64,000 nt of DNA, taken from NCBI GenBank assembly GCA_015057625.1, contig SVDZ01000005.1, positions 60,949 to 124,948 on the forward strand, read 5' to 3'. The number at the start of each line of letters is the position of its first letter. Within the stretch, counting starts at the first letter, position 1. Positions 61,532-64,000 of the stretch are shown here, one piece after another. The DNA is from Lachnospiraceae bacterium (lineage in GTDB: Bacteria > Bacillota > Clostridia > Lachnospirales > Lachnospiraceae). The translations under genes were made by a program, and so were the position numbers. A model generated the notes under the pieces. It had not been told where the DNA came from and made no database searches. It saw nothing but the letters and a program-made list of their open reading frames with translations.

Positions 61532-64000
61532 TCACTCTACTGTCACTGTTGTGATCTGTGTTCCTATTGCATTGCCGTTTATATTGACACCACTAACTGT
61601 CACATTAATTGTTCCTGAAGCAATTACCGGGTCACCTGCAACTGTATCAAATGTATATGTCGTGTAGCTGTAATTGTCTATCAGACGTCTTCCATATACC
61701 GTGACTGTTCCCGCTGATGCTCCCGGAGTGAGTGTTATATTGTATGTAAGTGTCCTGTTCTGATTTGCATTACCTGCTGCAAGACTTGCCATTGTAAATG
61801 ATGTCTCAGTATCAAGTGTAGCATTTGCACCTGTGCCCGTATAGTATGTCTGATATTGTGCCAATGCCGGTCCATAAACAGACTCATGATATATTCCTTC
61901 ATCATTGTTATCACCACCGGCCATGCCATCCAAATTAATAGCCGGAACAGTAACTCCATTAAGATTATGCGTTGCCGTTGCGGTAGTCAAATCTCCTGTA
62001 GTATCACCAAAGTTGACATGTACGTCCGGATTATCACTGGTTATGCTTGTAGTCAACAGTGTAACATTCTCATTGAATGCAATGGAAAATCCACCTTCTG
62101 ATGCCGCTCTTACACATCGCATAGATATATTATCATGTCCGGTCGGATTGTATGTAAATGTAATGATATGATCTAAATCATCCTCGTCAATCACTTCATT
62201 TTCTGTGAAATCTGTTCCGTTTAATATACTTGAATACAGACTTACACTTCTGCCTGTTCTGGTTCCGGATGAATTATATGTGTCCGTGGTTTCAACAAGG
62301 AAATGATCGTAATTGTCCGTGTCACTTCCTTTGTCAGTCACATGCTCGATGTATTTGATTATATATCCGTTTGGATAATATACATAATCATTAGCAACAT
62401 TTCCCGAAACCGTCTGCGCCGTCAGAGCGCCACCAATATACGTAAGTTCCGTGTTTGCATCATCCGTATAGGTAAATACATCTCCTGTTCTTACTAACGG
62501 ATATTGTCCACTAAAGCCATCGCCAATGTTTACAGTTAAAAACTCATATGGTTTTGAAGCGTTGTAACTGTTTCCTGATTCAACTAACTGAACTCCCTTT
62601 GGAAGTTGCATACTGAAAGTCTCATCCATAAACTTTTCCGTAACTGTTCTTCTCTCCTTATCCTCAGCCGTATTTGCATTTGCGGCAATATCGAGGTAGA
62701 AGAGATATGCACCTGTTTTTCCTGAAACTGAACCAAGTGCGAACTCTCCTGAGTTAACAGGAATTTCAAAATAATATACTGCATTTTCAACTAATGCTGA
62801 ATATGAAGCTGTATTGGTCATCCATCCCATATTGAAAACCAAATCTCCCCTTGCAGCATTGCTTGAATATGTGCCATCACTGTACTGATAGATATAATCA
62901 CTTCCCACTGCAGCCTTGTAAATATTTGATATTTCTTTAATATCCTTTATGTCATTTACTTCGTATATTCCACCAGTAACTTCCGGATCATCTTCTTTAT
63001 AACGAGTTATCTCATGAAGAGAAAAGAACGCATTATTTCCGCTAAAATAAGTACCTGCAAATACTGTAATAAAACCACGTCTCTTAACATTAAAATCAAT
63101 ACTGTCCTTTGGCACTTTGTAATCTTCATATATTTCTCCATTGATATTTGCCTCCGGAATGACAATATAATTATTCTTGTTAATTGCTGCATTCATAAAG
63201 TGAAGACCATAGATACTACTTTCTCCAATAAATGTATCAGAAAGCGCCGCTCTGGCATCTTTGTATCTCTTCAATCCCAAACTATTATAATTTACTTTTC
63301 TATTATTTGCCACAGTGTTTGACATGTCTGAGCTTATAGTTGAGTTGTTAGCATTGTACGTATCTGATATTCTATAAAACCCACTATATGTGCCGTTATT
63401 AACCGCTGTAATTACTTCAAGTCTGTTATCATATGTACTTGAATATGTAAAATTATTCGTTTGATTTGTCGATGCCGAAATATTTGACATATTATATGAT
63501 GATATACGAATATCACCGGCACCATTTTTTCCATATGTAGTCTGATTTCCTAATGTATTTCCTGAAATAACATATCCGGTATTATTGTCACTTGGCGCAA
63601 GTAATCCTACATTTGAATTATTGATTGTTATATAATTTTCGTTAAATGTGGAACTACCTGCACAGTTAATAGGAAAGTATGTACTATTGGTATTGTAATA
63701 AACAGTTTCGGACGTTGTGCTATCATTTGTTTTCATTACCTGGACAGTAGCATTTTCACCCGTACTGTTTATATTTTCAAAACCAAGTTCCACTCCACTT
63801 ACTTGGGATGAATCAATATAAGGAATCGTATAAACTTTAGGTGTATATGTAACCGCCGAAGAAATGGTCAGTGTTTGGCTTCCTGTTGCCAACGTCCATC
63901 CATTGTTATACTTTACATAATACGATGACCACCACGAGCTATAATAGATACTGTCTGAAATAGTATTAGACCACTCGGTTGATGTCGTTGACAGTTGAAC
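61532..64000 (-). CDS. Large secreted protein, 5' end outside the window
   Basis: An open frame continues to the window edge without a stop, so the true start lies beyond 64000; at least 822 residues are visible. A TTG at 63892 is in frame but has no reason to be the start. The visible part is rich in Asn, Ser, Thr and Tyr with beta-type sequence and glycosylation-like S/T clusters (STTSTEWSNTISDS, SNISASTNQTNNFTYSS). I see no Big_2, GLUG, SLH, WG or LPXTG module. The C-terminus ends QITTVTVE, inside a last beta-rich domain. It precedes the coiled-coil gene and was presumably secreted by a signal peptide outside the window. No family is recognised. Confidence 0.78.
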   Translation of the reverse strand, partial: VQLSTTSTEWSNTISDSIYYSSWWSSYYVKYNNGWTLATGSQTLTISSAVTYTPKVYTIPYIDSSQVSGVELGFENINSTGENATVQVMKTNDSTTSETVYYNTNSTYFPINCAGSSTFNENYITINNSNVGLLAPSDNNTGYVISGNTLGNQTTYGKNGAGDIRISSYNMSNISASTNQTNNFTYSSTYDNRLEVITAVNNGTYSGFYRISDTYNANNSTISSDMSNTVANNRKVNYNSLGLKRYKDARAALSDTFIGESSIYGLHFMNAAINKNNYIVIPEANINGEIYEDYKVPKDSIDFNVKRRGFITVFAGTYFSGNNAFFSLHEITRYKEDDPEVTGGIYEVNDIKDIKEISNIYKAAVGSDYIYQYSDGTYSSNAARGDLVFNMGWMTNTASYSALVENAVYYFEIPVNSGEFALGSVSGKTGAYLFYLDIAANANTAEDKERRTVTEKFMDETFSMQLPKGVQLVESGNSYNASKPYEFLTVNIGDGFSGQYPLVRTGDVFTYTDDANTELTYIGGALTAQTVSGNVANDYVYYPNGYIIKYIEHVTDKGSDTDNYDHFLVETTDTYNSSGTRTGRSVSLYSSILNGTDFTENEVIDEDDLDHIITFTYNPTGHDNISMRCVRAASEGGFSIAFNENVTLLTTSITSDNPDVHVNFGDTTGDLTTATATHNLNGVTVPAINLDGMAGGDNNDEGIYHESVYGPALAQYQTYYTGTGANATLDTETSFTMASLAAGNANQNRTLTYNITLTPGASAGTVTVYGRRLIDNYSYTTYTFDTVAGDPVIASGTINVTVSGVNINGNAIGTQITTVTVE

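Noticed and set aside
63890..63892. TTG start for the gene at the right edge
   Set aside because: The frame continues to the window edge without a stop and there is no signal peptide or ribosome site at the TTG.
1..64000. rRNA, tRNA or known small RNA genes
   Set aside because: No sequence with tRNA cloverleaf or rRNA signatures was found in the gaps; most gaps are under 260 bp and are accounted for by terminators, promoters or repeats.

Overview
The window is low-GC DNA from a Gram-positive anaerobe, most likely a gut Clostridium relative of the family Lachnospiraceae. The evidence is strong AGGAGG-type ribosome sites, a BY-kinase/Wzz capsule regulator pair, a sortase, large Ig-like and beta-helix surface proteins, WG-repeat and lysine-rich Fn3-like domains, a DUF1846 protein and a phenylacetate-CoA ligase. 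I did not recognise a species. Every convincing gene lies on the minus strand, so transcription runs from position 64000 towards position 1. I saw no rRNA, tRNA or insertion-sequence transposase.

Region 64000-42721 is a surface-protein locus. It begins with a large secreted protein whose 5' end lies beyond the window. A coiled-coil protein, a WG-repeat/Fn3-like secreted protein and an O-antigen ligase/PglL-family membrane enzyme follow. After a clear promoter (56311-56339) come three single-pass membrane-anchored proteins of unknown family and a giant secreted protein of about 3,503 residues built on repeated GG-[hydrophobic]2-G (GLUG-like) motifs, closed by a strong terminator. A 768-base intergenic region then holds about five degenerate copies of an 84-bp unit and four perfect copies of a 20-bp unit. 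It leads to the promoter of a secreted Ig-like (Big_2) protein, which has its own terminator.

Region 40285-15328 is a long capsule or wall-polysaccharide operon. It opens with a secreted protein, a sortase and an unknown membrane protein. Wzz-like and BY-kinase chain-length/phosphoregulation proteins follow, then PglF-, PglE- and PglC-like enzymes for making and loading a 4-amino-6-deoxy sugar on undecaprenyl phosphate. The rest encodes VanZ, LicD, several glycosyltransferases, an EpsG-type polymerase, three polysaccharide pyruvyl transferase domains, two FrhB-like iron-sulfur domains (one fused to a pyruvyl transferase), an acyltransferase, the Wzx flippase and CapE.

Region 15327-4483 carries the other two UDP-L-FucNAc genes, capG and capF, together with a PglD/NeuD-like acetyltransferase. 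These are separated by accessory genes: an Rpn-type nuclease next to palindromic repeats, a nucleotidyltransferase-like protein, a small acidic protein, and two tandemly duplicated Ig-like surface proteins sharing a 566-bp identical block. Region 4314-1305 holds paaK and a DUF1846 gene. Positions 1-1161 are a 63-bp-period tandem array of inverted-repeat modules that is cut by the window edge.

Taken together, the window encodes a cell envelope: a pyruvylated, probably FucNAc-containing polysaccharide plus several very large surface proteins. A sortase and a possible protein O-glycosyltransferase could link the two parts, but that link is inference.
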